From: Methanomicrobia archaeon
GTDB taxonomy: Archaea; Methanobacteriota_B; Thermococci; Methanofastidiosales; NM3
NCBI GenBank assembly: GCA_030603445.1
Contig: JAUVXU010000002.1
Span: 62,001 to 126,000, forward strand
Direction of reading: 5' to 3'
Length of the DNA stretch: 64,000 bases
The notes below the pieces were generated by a model. That model was not told the origin of the DNA and made no database searches. It saw only the letters and a program-made list of their open reading frames with translations. The position numbers were made by a program, and so were the translations under genes. This document shows, piece after piece, positions 43,380 to 53,740 of the stretch (within the stretch, counting starts at the first letter, position 1; every line of letters begins with the position of its first letter).

Positions 43380-44300
43380 ATGATCAAATGTTTTAAAGAA
43401 AGAGACTTCATATGCCTTAACGATTTTTCATGTGAAGAACTCTATTTTTACCTCCATATAGCACAACACATCAAGTATCAAACCAAATTAGGCCTATTCT
43501 CGTCTGTACTTAGAAACAAGAATCTTGCCATGATATTCCAAAAGCCATCCCTTAGGACAAGAACATCATTTCAGATAGGTATGAATCAACTAGGTGGTTC
43601 TGCATTATATATAAGCCCAAACGAGATACAACTTGGGAAACGCGAATCCACTAAAGATGTAGCTTGTGTTTTATCCGGATATGTTGATGGGATAATGGCC
43701 AGAGTATTTTCCCATGAAGATATATTAGATCTAGCAGAACATGCGAACGTTCCTGTCATAAATGGCCTCTCAGACCTACTGCACCCTTGCCAGGCCCTGG
43801 CAGACTATCTTACAATATTAGAGCATTTTGGACGCATACAAGGGCTTACGCTTTGTTATGTTGGGGATGGAAACAATGTGTGCCATTCACTAATGTATGG
43901 CGCCTCCAAATTTGGGGTAAATATGAAAGTAGCATGCCCAAAAGGATACGAACCAGACAAAAAAGTGCAAAAAGAAGCTGGTGCAAATGGATTGTCACTT
44001 ACTATAACAAACGACCCTATTGAAGGCGTATGCGGGGCAGATATAGTATACACAGACACATGGACGTCAATGGGACAGGAAAAAGAACATGATAAACGGC
44101 TAAGAACATTTATTGATTTTCAGCTTTCATCAGAACTATTGGCACACGCAAAAGACGATCATATCGTTATGCATTGCCTTCCTGCACACAGGGGCGAGGA
44201 AATAACTGACGAAGTCATAGATGGCCCACACTCTGTTGTGTATGAGGAAGCTGAAAATAGATTACATGCACAAAAAGCAATACTTGCATTGAATCTATAA
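43380..44300 (+). CDS. argF: Ornithine carbamoyltransferase
   Basis: Makes citrulline from ornithine and carbamoyl phosphate in arginine synthesis. The carbamoyl phosphate loop is [14 protein letters not shown], the middle motif is [14 protein letters not shown], and the ornithine-side motif is [11 protein letters not shown]; all catalytic residues are in place. At 306 residues it is a normal length. The frame is open back to a TTG at 43296, but ATG at 43380 has GGGGAG eight bases before it and gives the typical [15 protein letters not shown] start, leaving the hairpin at 43297-43360 in the leader. No other arginine genes are nearby. Confidence 0.95.
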   Translation: MIKCFKERDFICLNDFSCEELYFYLHIAQHIKYQTKLGLFSSVLRNKNLAMIFQKPSLRTRTSFQIGMNQLGGSALYISPNEIQLGKRESTKDVACVLSGYVDGIMARVFSHEDILDLAEHANVPVINGLSDLLHPCQALADYLTILEHFGRIQGLTLCYVGDGNNVCHSLMYGASKFGVNMKVACPKGYEPDKKVQKEAGANGLSLTITNDPIEGVCGADIVYTDTWTSMGQEKEHDKRLRTFIDFQLSSELLAHAKDDHIVMHCLPAHRGEEITDEVIDGPHSVVYEEAENRLHAQKAILALNL

Positions 44301-44367
44301 AATAATAAGAGAAAGGAATAAAAAACAGCGATACTCTCGCTGATAAATATGAAAGCACATTCTGTTT

Positions 44368-45576
44368 TTATATATTTATACGAAGAGTATCCAACTTATG
44401 TTCAACGTATTCTAGTATCTGTGTGGCCTGTTGTGATTCTTCCTTAGATATCATATCATTGCGTACTAAACTATAGAATGTGTTTAGCAAGCTTGAGTAT
44501 TTCTCATAAAGCAGGAAATATTGGGGCGGGGATGCAGTATTAACATTTTCTGTAAAAAGCCGGAGATCGTTTAAGTATTCCTTCCAGAAAACACGTATGC
44601 CAAAGTACTCGTCCTTTTTCTTTTTCTCCTCTGTATCATACTGCTTTCGAATCTCTCTTTTTGATTCATTCTTTAGTTTGTCCATCTTTTCCTTGCAAAG
44701 ATAAAGATTGTTTTTAAGAGATGTCAAAGTTGATTTTTCCAAATTATCCTTTATTGAATTATACGTCTCAACAATTGCCCTATATTCGTGGTAAAGTGTT
44801 TCAAAATCCTTTGATCCTGAATGTTTTAAAAACTCCCCGATACGCTTTTCCAGTAACTCATACTCTTCCTTTGCCTTATGTACTTTTATCACTGAGAGAA
44901 TTCTGTTTTCAAATTCTTCCAAACGTTTTGTAACTACCATCTCATATGTTGGATTTCCCTGGGGCAAGCTTTTCTTTTTTTCAATTAGAACGTTATAATC
45001 ATATTGTGCCCTTTCAGGATCTTTTTCTATCTGGGGCCTGGTATAACGGCGTAAATTTTTGTCAAGCTCTGTAAGAAATCCTTCAAGCAGTGTTTTTTCG
45101 TTTTGTTTTTTATAATTTTCTTGAACCGAATTAATAAGCTCTCTAAAGGAAGAGATATTATGTTCAATATTGCCCCTAATTTCAAAATCTGTGTTAAATG
45201 GCAATACGGAAGCAGTTTTTTCCAATAATAATAGCATTAGTTGTGAGTTCTCAATATTTTGACTTATGTAAGCTAGAGAATATTTACGTAGCACTTTTTC
45301 CGTTTTTTCAAATAAATCTTGGGCAATATCTTTAGTAGGTTTAAGTATTACACTGTCTTCTTGTGCTATTACTTCTTCAGTGTCTTGCATCGCAGATTCC
45401 TCAAGATTATGTGTTTCCTTTTCATCAGGAGACTCCATGGTTTGGATAACACTAGGTTCTTCTTCGGATAATTGTTCAGTACTTTCGAGCATTTTTTCTT
45501 TTTTTTCTATTAAATCCTGCTCTTCTTTCAAAATCCGTATATATTCCTTTATATCCTGTCCTACCTCTTCAGCCAT
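44368..45576 (-). CDS. Helical/coiled-coil protein, unknown
   Basis: A 402-residue soluble, highly charged protein. The first 85 residues are acidic and low-complexity (EEDSVI, PDEKETHNLEES), followed by a long, mostly helical body with repeated patterns such as LLEGFLTELDKNLRRY and YELLEKRIGEFLKHSG spaced like helical bundles. A Lys-rich coiled coil (NESKREIRKQYDTEEKKKKD) lies at about residues 310-335. No metal, nucleotide or membrane motif is seen. It starts from ATG, with GTG two codons upstream as an alternative, and stands alone between argF and the DNA ligase. Confidence 0.6.
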   Translation of the reverse strand: MAEEVGQDIKEYIRILKEEQDLIEKKEKMLESTEQLSEEEPSVIQTMESPDEKETHNLEESAMQDTEEVIAQEDSVILKPTKDIAQDLFEKTEKVLRKYSLAYISQNIENSQLMLLLLEKTASVLPFNTDFEIRGNIEHNISSFRELINSVQENYKKQNEKTLLEGFLTELDKNLRRYTRPQIEKDPERAQYDYNVLIEKKKSLPQGNPTYEMVVTKRLEEFENRILSVIKVHKAKEEYELLEKRIGEFLKHSGSKDFETLYHEYRAIVETYNSIKDNLEKSTLTSLKNNLYLCKEKMDKLKNESKREIRKQYDTEEKKKKDEYFGIRVFWKEYLNDLRLFTENVNTASPPQYFLLYEKYSSLLNTFYSLVRNDMISKEESQQATQILEYVEHKLDTLRINI

Positions 45577-45726
45577 TGGCACCTACCTTTGCTCTACTTT
45601 TTTCAAATCTTTTATATATAACTTTCTATTTCTAGGAGATATAATGGCAAAAACATGAAATAAATAATTAAAAAATGGGAAAATGAAAAGAATTTTAAAG
45701 GCGGAAACTCTTCTAATATAGATACA

Positions 45727-47388
45727 ATGGAATTCTCTAAGCTCTGTGAAACATTCAAACTTTTTGAAAAAACTACAAGCCGGCTTGAAAAAACAGAAAT
45801 ACTTACTATACTGCTCAAAGACCTTGAAAATAAAGAATTAGAAATAACGATACAGTTCGTTCTAGGAAGCATCTTTCCAAACTGGTCTGCGCAAAAGATA
45901 GGAATTGGAGAAAAACTAATTATAAAAGTAGTTTCTGACATCACAGGGATATCTGAAAAGGAGATATTATTATTCCTAAAAGAAACAGGAGATATTGGTT
46001 GTTCTATTGAAAAAGCAATGGAACAGAAAAAACAGGTGTTTTTTCTCTCAGAATCATTAACTTTATCCCGGGTCTACAATGATTTATTGAAACTTTCAAA
46101 CTATGAAGGAAAAAGAAGCCAAGAGAAAAAAATTAGAATTCTATCTGGCCTGTTAACCAATGCATCGCCCATAGAAGCAAGATACCTATCAAGAATACTT
46201 GTAGAGACGATGCGAACAGGTGTTGCAGAAGGCATTGTACGTGATGCTATAGCTAAGACTAATAACCTACCCTCCTCCAAAGTTGAAAAAGCCTATATGG
46301 TTTCAAATGATATGGGGCTTGTCGCTAGGATGGCTCGTGAAGGCGAAGAAGCGCTGTCCTCCCTATCACTTAAGATTTTTAGACCTATAAAAATGATGGC
46401 AGCACAAAAAGTAGCCACCATTGCTGAAGGGTCCAAGATTGTTGGATTGCCCTGTGCCATTGAATACAAGTATGATGGATTCAGAATGCAAATCCATAAA
46501 AAAGGCAAAAAAATAAAGATATTTACACGCAGATTAGAGGATGTAACAGCACAATTCAAAGATGTCGTGGATGCTATCGAGAAGAGTGTAATAGATGAGT
46601 GTATCATCGAGGGCGAAACCATAGGCGTATCACATAATGGAAAATGGTTGCCTTTTCAAAAGATATCAAGAAGAATAAAAAGGAAGTATGATATCGATGA
46701 AATCATTGAAAAAATACCTGTGATGACAAATATTTTTGATATTTTATACCATAATGGCAACTCGCTAATCGATACGCCGTTTAAAGAACGCCGAAGGATC
46801 CTAGAAACGGTCATAACACCTGTTGAAGGAAAACTAGTCCTCTCAAAGATGATAATTACGGACAATGAAAATGAAGCAAATGCCTTCTTTAGCGAGTCCT
46901 TATCAAAAGGGAACGAGGGCATCATGCTAAAAAACCTGGAAAGCCCCTATGTGCCAGGATTAAGAGTAGGTAATATGCTCAAGATGAAATCTGTTCTTGA
47001 AAGTCTTGATTGTATCATTATTGGTGCCGAATGGGGCACAGGTAGAAGAGCAAACCTCATGGGGACCTTCCTACTAGCCATATTGGATGAAGATGGGAAA
47101 ACTGTTCCAATCGGAAAGGTCGCAACTGGTATCACTGATGAATTATTAGAAACTCTTACAACAAAACTAACACCTTTGGTAGAGTATGAAAAAGGAAGAG
47201 AATTAAAAATAAAACCAGATCTTGTAGTGGAAGTCGCTTATGAGGAAATACAAAAAAGCCCCACTTATGAAAGCGGCTTCGCATTAAGATTCCCTCGCCT
47301 TATACGACTAAGAGAAGACAAGGGGCCAGAAGATGCTGATACCATACTGCGTGTCTTTGAAATTTACGAGTCAGACGACAGGTACTAA
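45727..47388 (+). CDS. lig: ATP-dependent DNA ligase
   Basis: Joins nicks in replication and repair. The 553-residue protein has an N-terminal DNA-binding domain (residues 1-215), the adenylation domain with KYDG at 248-251 (lysine is the AMP carrier) and IIEGETIG, and the OB fold with LGTFLLAILDE and KPDLVVEVAYEEIQKS. The end, ALRFPRLIRLREDKGPEDAD, is diagnostic. It is close to the archaeal/eukaryotic Lig1 length. The archaeal PIP box that binds the PCNA clamp is usually within the N-terminal part; I did not find an obvious one. Confidence 0.96.
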   Translation: MEFSKLCETFKLFEKTTSRLEKTEILTILLKDLENKELEITIQFVLGSIFPNWSAQKIGIGEKLIIKVVSDITGISEKEILLFLKETGDIGCSIEKAMEQKKQVFFLSESLTLSRVYNDLLKLSNYEGKRSQEKKIRILSGLLTNASPIEARYLSRILVETMRTGVAEGIVRDAIAKTNNLPSSKVEKAYMVSNDMGLVARMAREGEEALSSLSLKIFRPIKMMAAQKVATIAEGSKIVGLPCAIEYKYDGFRMQIHKKGKKIKIFTRRLEDVTAQFKDVVDAIEKSVIDECIIEGETIGVSHNGKWLPFQKISRRIKRKYDIDEIIEKIPVMTNIFDILYHNGNSLIDTPFKERRRILETVITPVEGKLVLSKMIITDNENEANAFFSESLSKGNEGIMLKNLESPYVPGLRVGNMLKMKSVLESLDCIIIGAEWGTGRRANLMGTFLLAILDEDGKTVPIGKVATGITDELLETLTTKLTPLVEYEKGRELKIKPDLVVEVAYEEIQKSPTYESGFALRFPRLIRLREDKGPEDADTILRVFEIYESDDRY

Positions 47389-47418
47389 AAAAAATTTATC
47401 CCCCGTACGTGTACATCC

Positions 47419-48348
47419 TTATGTTGGAATTTCCCGAACTATTATATATTCATTTTCAAAATCAGAAGGAAATTCTCCGATGTTCCATCCCTCTCCTGTT
47501 GTTTCCAAATAATAATATTGTTTTCCATTATGCTCAACATACGATCCATCGCAATTTGTGCACCATACCCCTACAGCCATATGTGTCTCAAGTTCGAACA
47601 AAACGACATCATAACCTATATAGTTGAGGAGTGCTGCAACAAGTATAGACGTATCTTCACAATCTCCTCCCCCATCTGCTATAGTTTCTACAGGATATTT
47701 AGGCCACTCATCATGGCCAGAACTAATGTCATCAGGATAATAAGGAAGGCCTTGTACAAATGAGATAACAAAATATATAGTCTCCCATTCAGTGTATTCT
47801 TCTTCAGAAGCAGTACCGGTAAGCTCATTTGAAATCAATTCCACAATGCCGCTTTCATCATCAACAACGTAGTACACGAAGTTCTCAACAGAATAACGTG
47901 GTTGCTGATTATAATAATTATATGTCGACTTTGGTATTGTTAGTTCATATGTCCATTCATAATCCCCGTAGTCCCAATTAAACACTCTAATATAGTTACC
48001 CTGCTCGTTTGGAGGATATGTGGCAGGAGGTACTGTTGTCACAGGGCATCCCTTATTATCTGTACCGTAAAGATATGGGCATGAATCATAAATATCGGCC
48101 ACACCATCCCCATCAGTGTCTTTTAAAGGGGGTGTGGCAACTGGAGTATCCTGCGACTCTGGGCATCCATGATTTTCAACAGTACCCCACTCATCTGGGC
48201 AATCGTCATATTTATCAGGAACTCCGTCCCAGTCCCTATCTTTTTCCTTTTCTGCTGTAGTCGCAGGTGGATTATCAGAACTAATACAACCCATACTAAC
48301 TCCAAGCAACAAAAAGATGATAATAAAAACAGCAACTTTGTTTTTCAT
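47419..48348 (-). CDS. Lipoprotein with calcium-type repeats and transglutaminase-like domain
   Basis: A 309-residue exported protein. The signal ends in a lipobox (GVSMGC, Cys 21). Two thrombospondin type-3-like repeats follow ([19 protein letters not shown] and [19 protein letters not shown]), each with DxDGDG calcium loops and a Cys. The C-terminal half is a transglutaminase-like papain-fold domain: the nucleophile is in [16 protein letters not shown] and the His in ETHMAVGVW. Archaeal proteins of this kind may cross-link or cleave surface proteins. It would sit on the outer face of the membrane, the calcium repeats acting as a stalk. Confidence 0.85.
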   Translation of the reverse strand: MKNKVAVFIIIFLLLGVSMGCISSDNPPATTAEKEKDRDWDGVPDKYDDCPDEWGTVENHGCPESQDTPVATPPLKDTDGDGVADIYDSCPYLYGTDNKGCPVTTVPPATYPPNEQGNYIRVFNWDYGDYEWTYELTIPKSTYNYYNQQPRYSVENFVYYVVDDESGIVELISNELTGTASEEEYTEWETIYFVISFVQGLPYYPDDISSGHDEWPKYPVETIADGGGDCEDTSILVAALLNYIGYDVVLFELETHMAVGVWCTNCDGSYVEHNGKQYYYLETTGEGWNIGEFPSDFENEYIIVREIPT

Positions 48349-48488
48349 AATTATTACTCCTAAAAAATATTTATACGATAATCATATATATTGTTTTTTA
48401 TTATAATTAGCGTTTTAACAAAGACATTTTAAAACAATACGCAACGCAAGTAGACAAAAAGAATAATTAGTGGTTAAAAAATATTTTA

Positions 48489-49265
48489 TCAATACGATTC
48501 GGTAATTTTATAATGAGAAATATCATCATAAAAGAGTATTTTCTTTCCAAAAACAAAATTATGTTTCTCAAAGGTATCTTTTATCTTGCGAATATCAGAG
48601 AATGTACGTGATATGTGATATGGTATAATGATTGTTTCAGGCATCATCTCTTTTAAGATCAACAAATCATTTATGTGGGCGTGCATCCGCTCAGATGTCA
48701 TATCATAGCGCTCGTCCATAAAATACCTGCATTCTGATATTAGGATGGATGGCTCACGTGAAATTATGGCTTCACGATTCGCTTCATCTGATCCTAACCA
48801 GTCCCCTGTAACCATTACAGTGAAGTCTGCTTGTTCATTGTTAATAAAAATAGCATTGTTTTGTATAGAATGTGTTAGTGGCACTGCCTCTATAGTTGTA
48901 CCGTTTATATTAATCTTCTCTTTAGGTTTTACCGGCACCAACACGCGCTTGCCTTTAGAGTGATTCAAGTAAAGGTGATTGTGGATATCAAAAACAGTTG
49001 TGCAATCATCAACTGGGCTCTTATCATCTGGAGCAAATATTGTTATTTGTTCATCTTGTCTTAACAAGAAGTCCGCTCCGCCAGCCACTGAAGAACGAAT
49101 ATGATCAAAATGGAAATGTGTTAACCAATGAATATACTTATCACGTCGATTTGAGCATGACCCATCGATACTATAATATTTATCCATTATTCGAACTAGA
49201 ACATTCGGGTGGTAAGGTGCATGAAACTCAACTTTTGCAATGCTCCCCCCAGTTCTATCACTCAT
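48489..49265 (-). CDS. Metallo-beta-lactamase-fold hydrolase
   Basis: A 258-residue protein with the metal motif THFHFDHI (HxHxDH), PLTHSIQNNA for the next His, TGDW for the bridging Asp, and a late ISRTFSDIR region. The separated His (IPYHIS) is also visible. The family includes RNase Z, phosphodiesterases of the PhnP type and arylsulfatases. The short spacing and lack of an exosite arm suit a small phosphodiesterase, but the substrate is not evident. It lies alone upstream of L10e, about 85 bases away. Confidence 0.85.
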   Translation of the reverse strand: MSDRTGGSIAKVEFHAPYHPNVLVRIMDKYYSIDGSCSNRRDKYIHWLTHFHFDHIRSSVAGGADFLLRQDEQITIFAPDDKSPVDDCTTVFDIHNHLYLNHSKGKRVLVPVKPKEKININGTTIEAVPLTHSIQNNAIFINNEQADFTVMVTGDWLGSDEANREAIISREPSILISECRYFMDERYDMTSERMHAHINDLLILKEMMPETIIIPYHISRTFSDIRKIKDTFEKHNFVFGKKILFYDDISHYKITESY

Positions 49266-49350
49266 AGTAACTTACCCGTATTTTTTATTAGATATATTGC
49301 CACAAAATGACAAAGATAAAAATAATAAAAAAGAAAAAAATAATGAAACA

Positions 49351-49860
49351 TCAAGCAATTTGCTCGATAACGATCCTTACTTTTGCAGGAAGCTTATAAC
49401 CTGCCTTTTTAAGGCCTTCCTTGGCTACAGGGATCTGATTCTTGTTCACATAAGCAGACGCTATCTTCTGGCCCCCTTTAACACGTGCGGCAAGCCCGAC
49501 TGTCTTGCCAAATGAAAGGCGCATGCCATTTCCGTATCTATCTGCTTTATTCCCTGTTGCCATAGCATTCATTCTAAGAATTTGATGAGGGTAAGTTCGA
49601 ATCTTTAAGTGGAATGTTTTTGCGCCAAGATTCTTTTCCAGATGTCTGTTAACAACAATTCTGGCTGCCTCAAGACAGTTATGTCTCAACTGTACGTCTT
49701 CATCAATAATAAGATGAACTGCATAAGGAAACTCTTTATCCCTCGCCCCCATATCAAAATGAACAACTTTACATTGGGGAACACTGCGTACGTATTCCTT
49801 TCTGGTATATGAAGGACCACTTATTTTTCTATCAATTTTACCTGGTCTCAATGAAGCCAT
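49351..49860 (-). CDS. rpl10e: Ribosomal protein L10e (uL16)
   Basis: A 169-residue protein at the base of the L7/L12 stalk and close to the peptidyl transferase centre. Diagnostic are the opening LRPGKIDRKISGPSYTRKEY, the helix LRHNCLEAARIVVNRHLEKN, and MRLSFGKTVGLAARVKGGQK. The frame begins three codons upstream at ATG (49869), but MASLRPGK at 49860 fits the family. The conserved loop that enters the ribosome active site is complete. It is a stand-alone gene here. Confidence 0.96.
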   Translation of the reverse strand: MASLRPGKIDRKISGPSYTRKEYVRSVPQCKVVHFDMGARDKEFPYAVHLIIDEDVQLRHNCLEAARIVVNRHLEKNLGAKTFHLKIRTYPHQILRMNAMATGNKADRYGNGMRLSFGKTVGLAARVKGGQKIASAYVNKNQIPVAKEGLKKAGYKLPAKVRIVIEQIA

Positions 49861-49962
49861 AAATATCACCGTGATTTAGAGGAATTAAAAATAATTCCAT
49901 ATTTAAATGTTGTGGTTTTATAGCATATATTCCTAATTTCTTTATAAAGATTAAAACCAAGG

Positions 49963-50661
49963 TCATTGCAAGCGTAAAATTATCTTACGCAACACACCTT
50001 TTAATGTATATGCCTCGCGAGATGTGATAAAAGATCGCGATATTATTCTCCTAAATATAATCGATGCAAGTGCAATTCGATATTCTCTTTTGTCTATTTC
50101 ATTTAGAATAATGTCAAAATCCTTAAATATCATCTCTTTCTCTTCAAACGATGCCCCCTTAATTTTTATCTGCTTTGAAGGTGGTGTAACAGATAGTTTG
50201 AAAAGTTCATAAAATATTATCGATGCTGCATGTGAAACGTTTAGTGTTTGATACTTCTTATTTGTTGGAATTGTTACAAGCATATCAGACATCTCTATCT
50301 CTTTATTTGTCAGCCCAGAAGACTCTCTTCCCAACACAATGCCCGTATTGCATTCAATAGCCATGGCCCCGCCAATATTTTCAGGTAAGAGAGCTATTCT
50401 TCGCACATTGTATTCATGACCCGGCTCACACGATGTAGCCACAGAAAAATCCACCAATGAAAGGGCTTCGCGATATGAGCCAACTATAATTGCATTATCA
50501 ATCACATCTCCTGCATTGCATGCCATCATGTACGCTTCGTCTGTTATATCGCAAGGATTGATAAGAATAAGGGGGCCTGTAATATTGAAATTACTCATAC
50601 TTCGGGCCACAGAACCAATATTGCCGGCTGATTCAGGCTCTACCATTATGCAAGAAATCAT
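49963..50661 (-). CDS. trmJ: tRNA 2'-O-methyltransferase TrmJ
   Basis: SPOUT methyltransferase that methylates the 2'-OH at position 32 of tRNA using SAM. The motifs MVEPESAGNIGSVARSMSNF, GIVLGRESSGLTNKEIEMSD and LNVSHAASIIFYELF form the trefoil knot and cofactor site. At 232 residues it is full length with the C-terminal helical extension. It faces away from DUF460, sharing a 95-base intergenic region. Confidence 0.92.
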   Translation of the reverse strand: MISCIMVEPESAGNIGSVARSMSNFNITGPLILINPCDITDEAYMMACNAGDVIDNAIIVGSYREALSLVDFSVATSCEPGHEYNVRRIALLPENIGGAMAIECNTGIVLGRESSGLTNKEIEMSDMLVTIPTNKKYQTLNVSHAASIIFYELFKLSVTPPSKQIKIKGASFEEKEMIFKDFDIILNEIDKREYRIALASIIFRRIISRSFITSREAYTLKGVLRKIILRLQ

Positions 50662-50756
50662 ATTACTATTATACCAAATACGTATAAAAGAGTTGTTAGT
50701 GGGTATGTGGCAAAGATAGAATTAATTATATAATTACAAAGCGATAGTAATATTTA

Positions 50757-52016
50757 ATGCGAAAGCAATTCATCATCGTTGGCATAGACCCGGGGACAAC
50801 AGTAGGCATCGCATGCCTAGATTTGTATGGGGCATTTATTGCAGCTTATTCCTCTAAAGAACTATCAATAAATGGAATAATTGAGAAGATCATGTCATAT
50901 GGATATCCTGCAATTATTGCAACTGATGTAACATCGCTGCCGCAGGCTGTGGAAAAGATATCTGCATCTTTAGATGCCAAACTATACGTGCCTAGCAGCA
51001 TCATAACTATTCGAGAGAAAAACGAAATAACTAAAATGTATCCTGTCAACAATGCTCATGAACGAGACGCTTTATCTGCTGCAATAAAAGCACATCAACA
51101 CTACAGTAGCAAATTTGAAAATATAGATGCCCGTTTAAGGGAAATGGGAAAAGAAAAATTCTCAGAAAATGTAAAATCCCTTGTATTAAAAGAATATTCT
51201 GTTTCAAAAGCAATAGAAGTTTTATGCCAAGAAGAATTAAACGTAAATATATACGACACTAAAGAAAAGACGAGAGAAGTTTCTCGACCTCCGCCTAAAA
51301 TAGAAGAAATTCTCTTAAAAACACGCATAAAAACACAGAAAGCGTATATAAACGAACTGGAATCTGACTTGAAACTCTCAAATGAAAGAATCAATAAACT
51401 AGAACAAAATATTAGGGAATGGAATGAACATGCAATAATACAAGCGAAAAGATCCAAAGAAGTAAAAAATATAAGATCTCGCATTAAAAATCTTCAAGAA
51501 AATCTTTTAACTTTAAAAAACGAAAACGCATCATTGTGTATTGCAAATGAAGAGCTAAAGAACCTGCGAGTCATGCAACTCCGTGAAGAGGTGCTTGTTT
51601 GCAAAACACTTGGGCAATTTTCAAAAAGTGCAATATCCGAGCTTGAATACAAATATAGCATTAAACCTGGCGATATTATCTACTTGAAGGATAGCTCAGG
51701 GGGCGGTGCATCAACCGCAAAGATACTCTGTGAACACAATATACTAGCAATTATAACAGAAACGGAGATGAGTCACACTTCTCTAGAAAAGATCTCAGCA
51801 TGCGGGATAGCTATTTTTAATATTGATGAAATACCTGTAAAATTACAGGAAGATTATGTAATTGTTGAAAAAGATGCATTTGAAAATGCTTATAAGAACT
51901 GGATGGAAAAACAAAAACATCATCAAAAAAAGAAAAAAAGTGCATGGCTGGAGAAGCTTATAAAAGAATACCGCTACGAACGCAAAAAAAAGGAGGATAT
52001 ACATGATCTGCCTTAA
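50757..52016 (+). CDS. DUF460 RuvC-like protein with coiled coil
   Basis: A 419-residue archaeal protein. It begins with the RNase H-like motif IIVGIDPGTTVGIACLDLYG, in which the first Asp would bind metal, and includes ERDALSAAIKAHQHY as a second acidic motif, as in RuvC. A long coiled coil occupies roughly residues 200-280. The C-terminal third is a second globular part, ending in a basic tail (HHQKKKKSAWLEK). The role is unknown; nuclease activity is inferred from the fold. An ATG 25 bases below TTATATAATTAC suggests a leaderless message. Its end overlaps ygiQ by 14 bases. Confidence 0.85.
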   Translation: MRKQFIIVGIDPGTTVGIACLDLYGAFIAAYSSKELSINGIIEKIMSYGYPAIIATDVTSLPQAVEKISASLDAKLYVPSSIITIREKNEITKMYPVNNAHERDALSAAIKAHQHYSSKFENIDARLREMGKEKFSENVKSLVLKEYSVSKAIEVLCQEELNVNIYDTKEKTREVSRPPPKIEEILLKTRIKTQKAYINELESDLKLSNERINKLEQNIREWNEHAIIQAKRSKEVKNIRSRIKNLQENLLTLKNENASLCIANEELKNLRVMQLREEVLVCKTLGQFSKSAISELEYKYSIKPGDIIYLKDSSGGGASTAKILCEHNILAIITETEMSHTSLEKISACGIAIFNIDEIPVKLQEDYVIVEKDAFENAYKNWMEKQKHHQKKKKSAWLEKLIKEYRYERKKKEDIHDLP

Positions 52017-53712
52017 TCCACAAGAAATGAATGATCAAAATATTTCTGAATTAGACATAATATTCGTCACTGGTGATGCATTCGCAGACCATCCTTCAAA
52101 TGGTGTTGCTATCCTTAGCAGGCTTCTAGAAGATAAACAATATAATGTGGGGATATTAGACCAACCACAGTACAAAGAACTTGACTCATTTACAAAACTA
52201 GGGAAACCAAATCTATTTTTTGGTGTTACTGCTGGCCTATTAGATTCTATGGTTTCAAACTATACCCCTCTAAAAAAGGAGCGAAAAAATGACCGCCTCG
52301 GATATGACAAAAGCATACGCCCAGATAGGGCAACAATCGTGTATGCACAGATGTTACGGCGAGCCTATAAGGACACGCCCATTATCATAGGAGGCATAGA
52401 AGCGTCAATGAGGCGCTTTTCCCATTATGATTACTGGCAAAACAAAGTGCGAAAATCTATTCTTATGGATAGCAAGGCAGATTTATTGGTATATGGGATG
52501 GGAGAAAGACAAACACTAGAAATTGCAACACGACTTAAAAAACATGAATCGCTTGATGGCATCAAAGGCACTGTCGTCAAGAAGAAAGAATGTCCTTCTA
52601 ATTGTATAGAACTGCCACCATACTCTGAAACAGAAAAATCGAAAAAAACATTTCTAAACTCATTTATGACACAATATAAAAATCAAGATCCGTTCCATTC
52701 CTTGCCACTAGCAGAATCGTATGGGGATTGGTATGTGGTACAGTATTCACCGGCACTTCCCCTTACAACTGATGAGATGGACTATGTATATGAGCTCCCA
52801 TATAGCAGAGACCCTAGGCGCACAGCCAGGGGAAAAGTGAATTCAATAGATTCTGTGCTTTTTTCCATAATAAGCCACAGGGGGTGTTTTGGGGGATGCT
52901 CATTTTGTTCTCTTTCAATGCATCAAGGAAAGATTATACAAAGCAGGAGCAAGGAAAGCATCGTGAATGAGGCAGTTGGATTTCTATCACACCCATTATT
53001 CAAAGGCATTATCGATGATGTTGGAGGGCCTACGGCAAATATGTATGGTATGGGATGTAAAGACACAAAAGATGCCACCATAACAAATTCTATTCGCAAC
53101 GGCAAGAAAGTCCATATACGAGAATACAGCGAAAAATGCACCAACAAATGCCTTTGCCCCATTTGCCCACAATTGAAAACAAGCCACCTCCCCATAATAG
53201 AAGTATTACAGGAACTCAGGTCAATAAAAGGCATAAAAAAAGTGTTCATACGTTCAGGAATCCGATACGACCTTGCATTAAGTGACATGGAATTTATACG
53301 CGAACTATGCAAACACCACGTATCCGGACAACTTAAAGTTGCTCCGGAACATGTTGATGACAACGTCCTATTACTGATGAACAAACCTTCAATAGAAGTA
53401 TTTGAGCAATTCAAGAAAGTATATGGGGATATCAGCAAAGAAGTTGGAAAACGCCAATATCTTGTCCCTTATATTATGGTGGCACATCCTGGAACGACAT
53501 CCAAAAGCGCACGCCTATTGCAATCGTATCTATATATGCACAAGATACCTACTGAACAAGTTCAAGTGTTCACCCCAACTCCGATGACACTAAGTACTGC
53601 CATGTATTACACAGCGATAAATCCTTTCACGAACGAAAAGGTATATGTCCCTTACTCTTATAAAGAGAAAAAAGAACAAAAAAGATGTGCAGTTACTTCC
53701 AGAAAAGCTTAA
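52003..53712 (+). CDS. YgiQ-family radical SAM protein
   Basis: A 569-residue protein of the YgiQ family, a radical SAM group with an N-terminal domain bearing TPIIIGGIEASMRRFSHYDY. The cluster motif is HRGCFGGCSFCSLSMHQG (C-x3-C-x2-C), after which come GPTANMYGMGC, the CLCPICPQL second Cys group and PEHVDDNVLLLMNKPSIEVF. The substrate is unknown. The start at 52003 has GGAGG six bases before it and overlaps DUF460. Operon partner of DUF460. Confidence 0.92.
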   Translation: MICLNPQEMNDQNISELDIIFVTGDAFADHPSNGVAILSRLLEDKQYNVGILDQPQYKELDSFTKLGKPNLFFGVTAGLLDSMVSNYTPLKKERKNDRLGYDKSIRPDRATIVYAQMLRRAYKDTPIIIGGIEASMRRFSHYDYWQNKVRKSILMDSKADLLVYGMGERQTLEIATRLKKHESLDGIKGTVVKKKECPSNCIELPPYSETEKSKKTFLNSFMTQYKNQDPFHSLPLAESYGDWYVVQYSPALPLTTDEMDYVYELPYSRDPRRTARGKVNSIDSVLFSIISHRGCFGGCSFCSLSMHQGKIIQSRSKESIVNEAVGFLSHPLFKGIIDDVGGPTANMYGMGCKDTKDATITNSIRNGKKVHIREYSEKCTNKCLCPICPQLKTSHLPIIEVLQELRSIKGIKKVFIRSGIRYDLALSDMEFIRELCKHHVSGQLKVAPEHVDDNVLLLMNKPSIEVFEQFKKVYGDISKEVGKRQYLVPYIMVAHPGTTSKSARLLQSYLYMHKIPTEQVQVFTPTPMTLSTAMYYTAINPFTNEKVYVPYSYKEKKEQKRCAVTSRKA

Positions 53713-53740
53713 ATAAATTTAGGAAGAATAATAGCTACAT

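Noticed and set aside
49590-49610. AGTTCGAATC, resembling a tRNA T-loop
   Set aside because: It lies inside the L10e coding sequence, and no acceptor or anticodon stems can be drawn around it.
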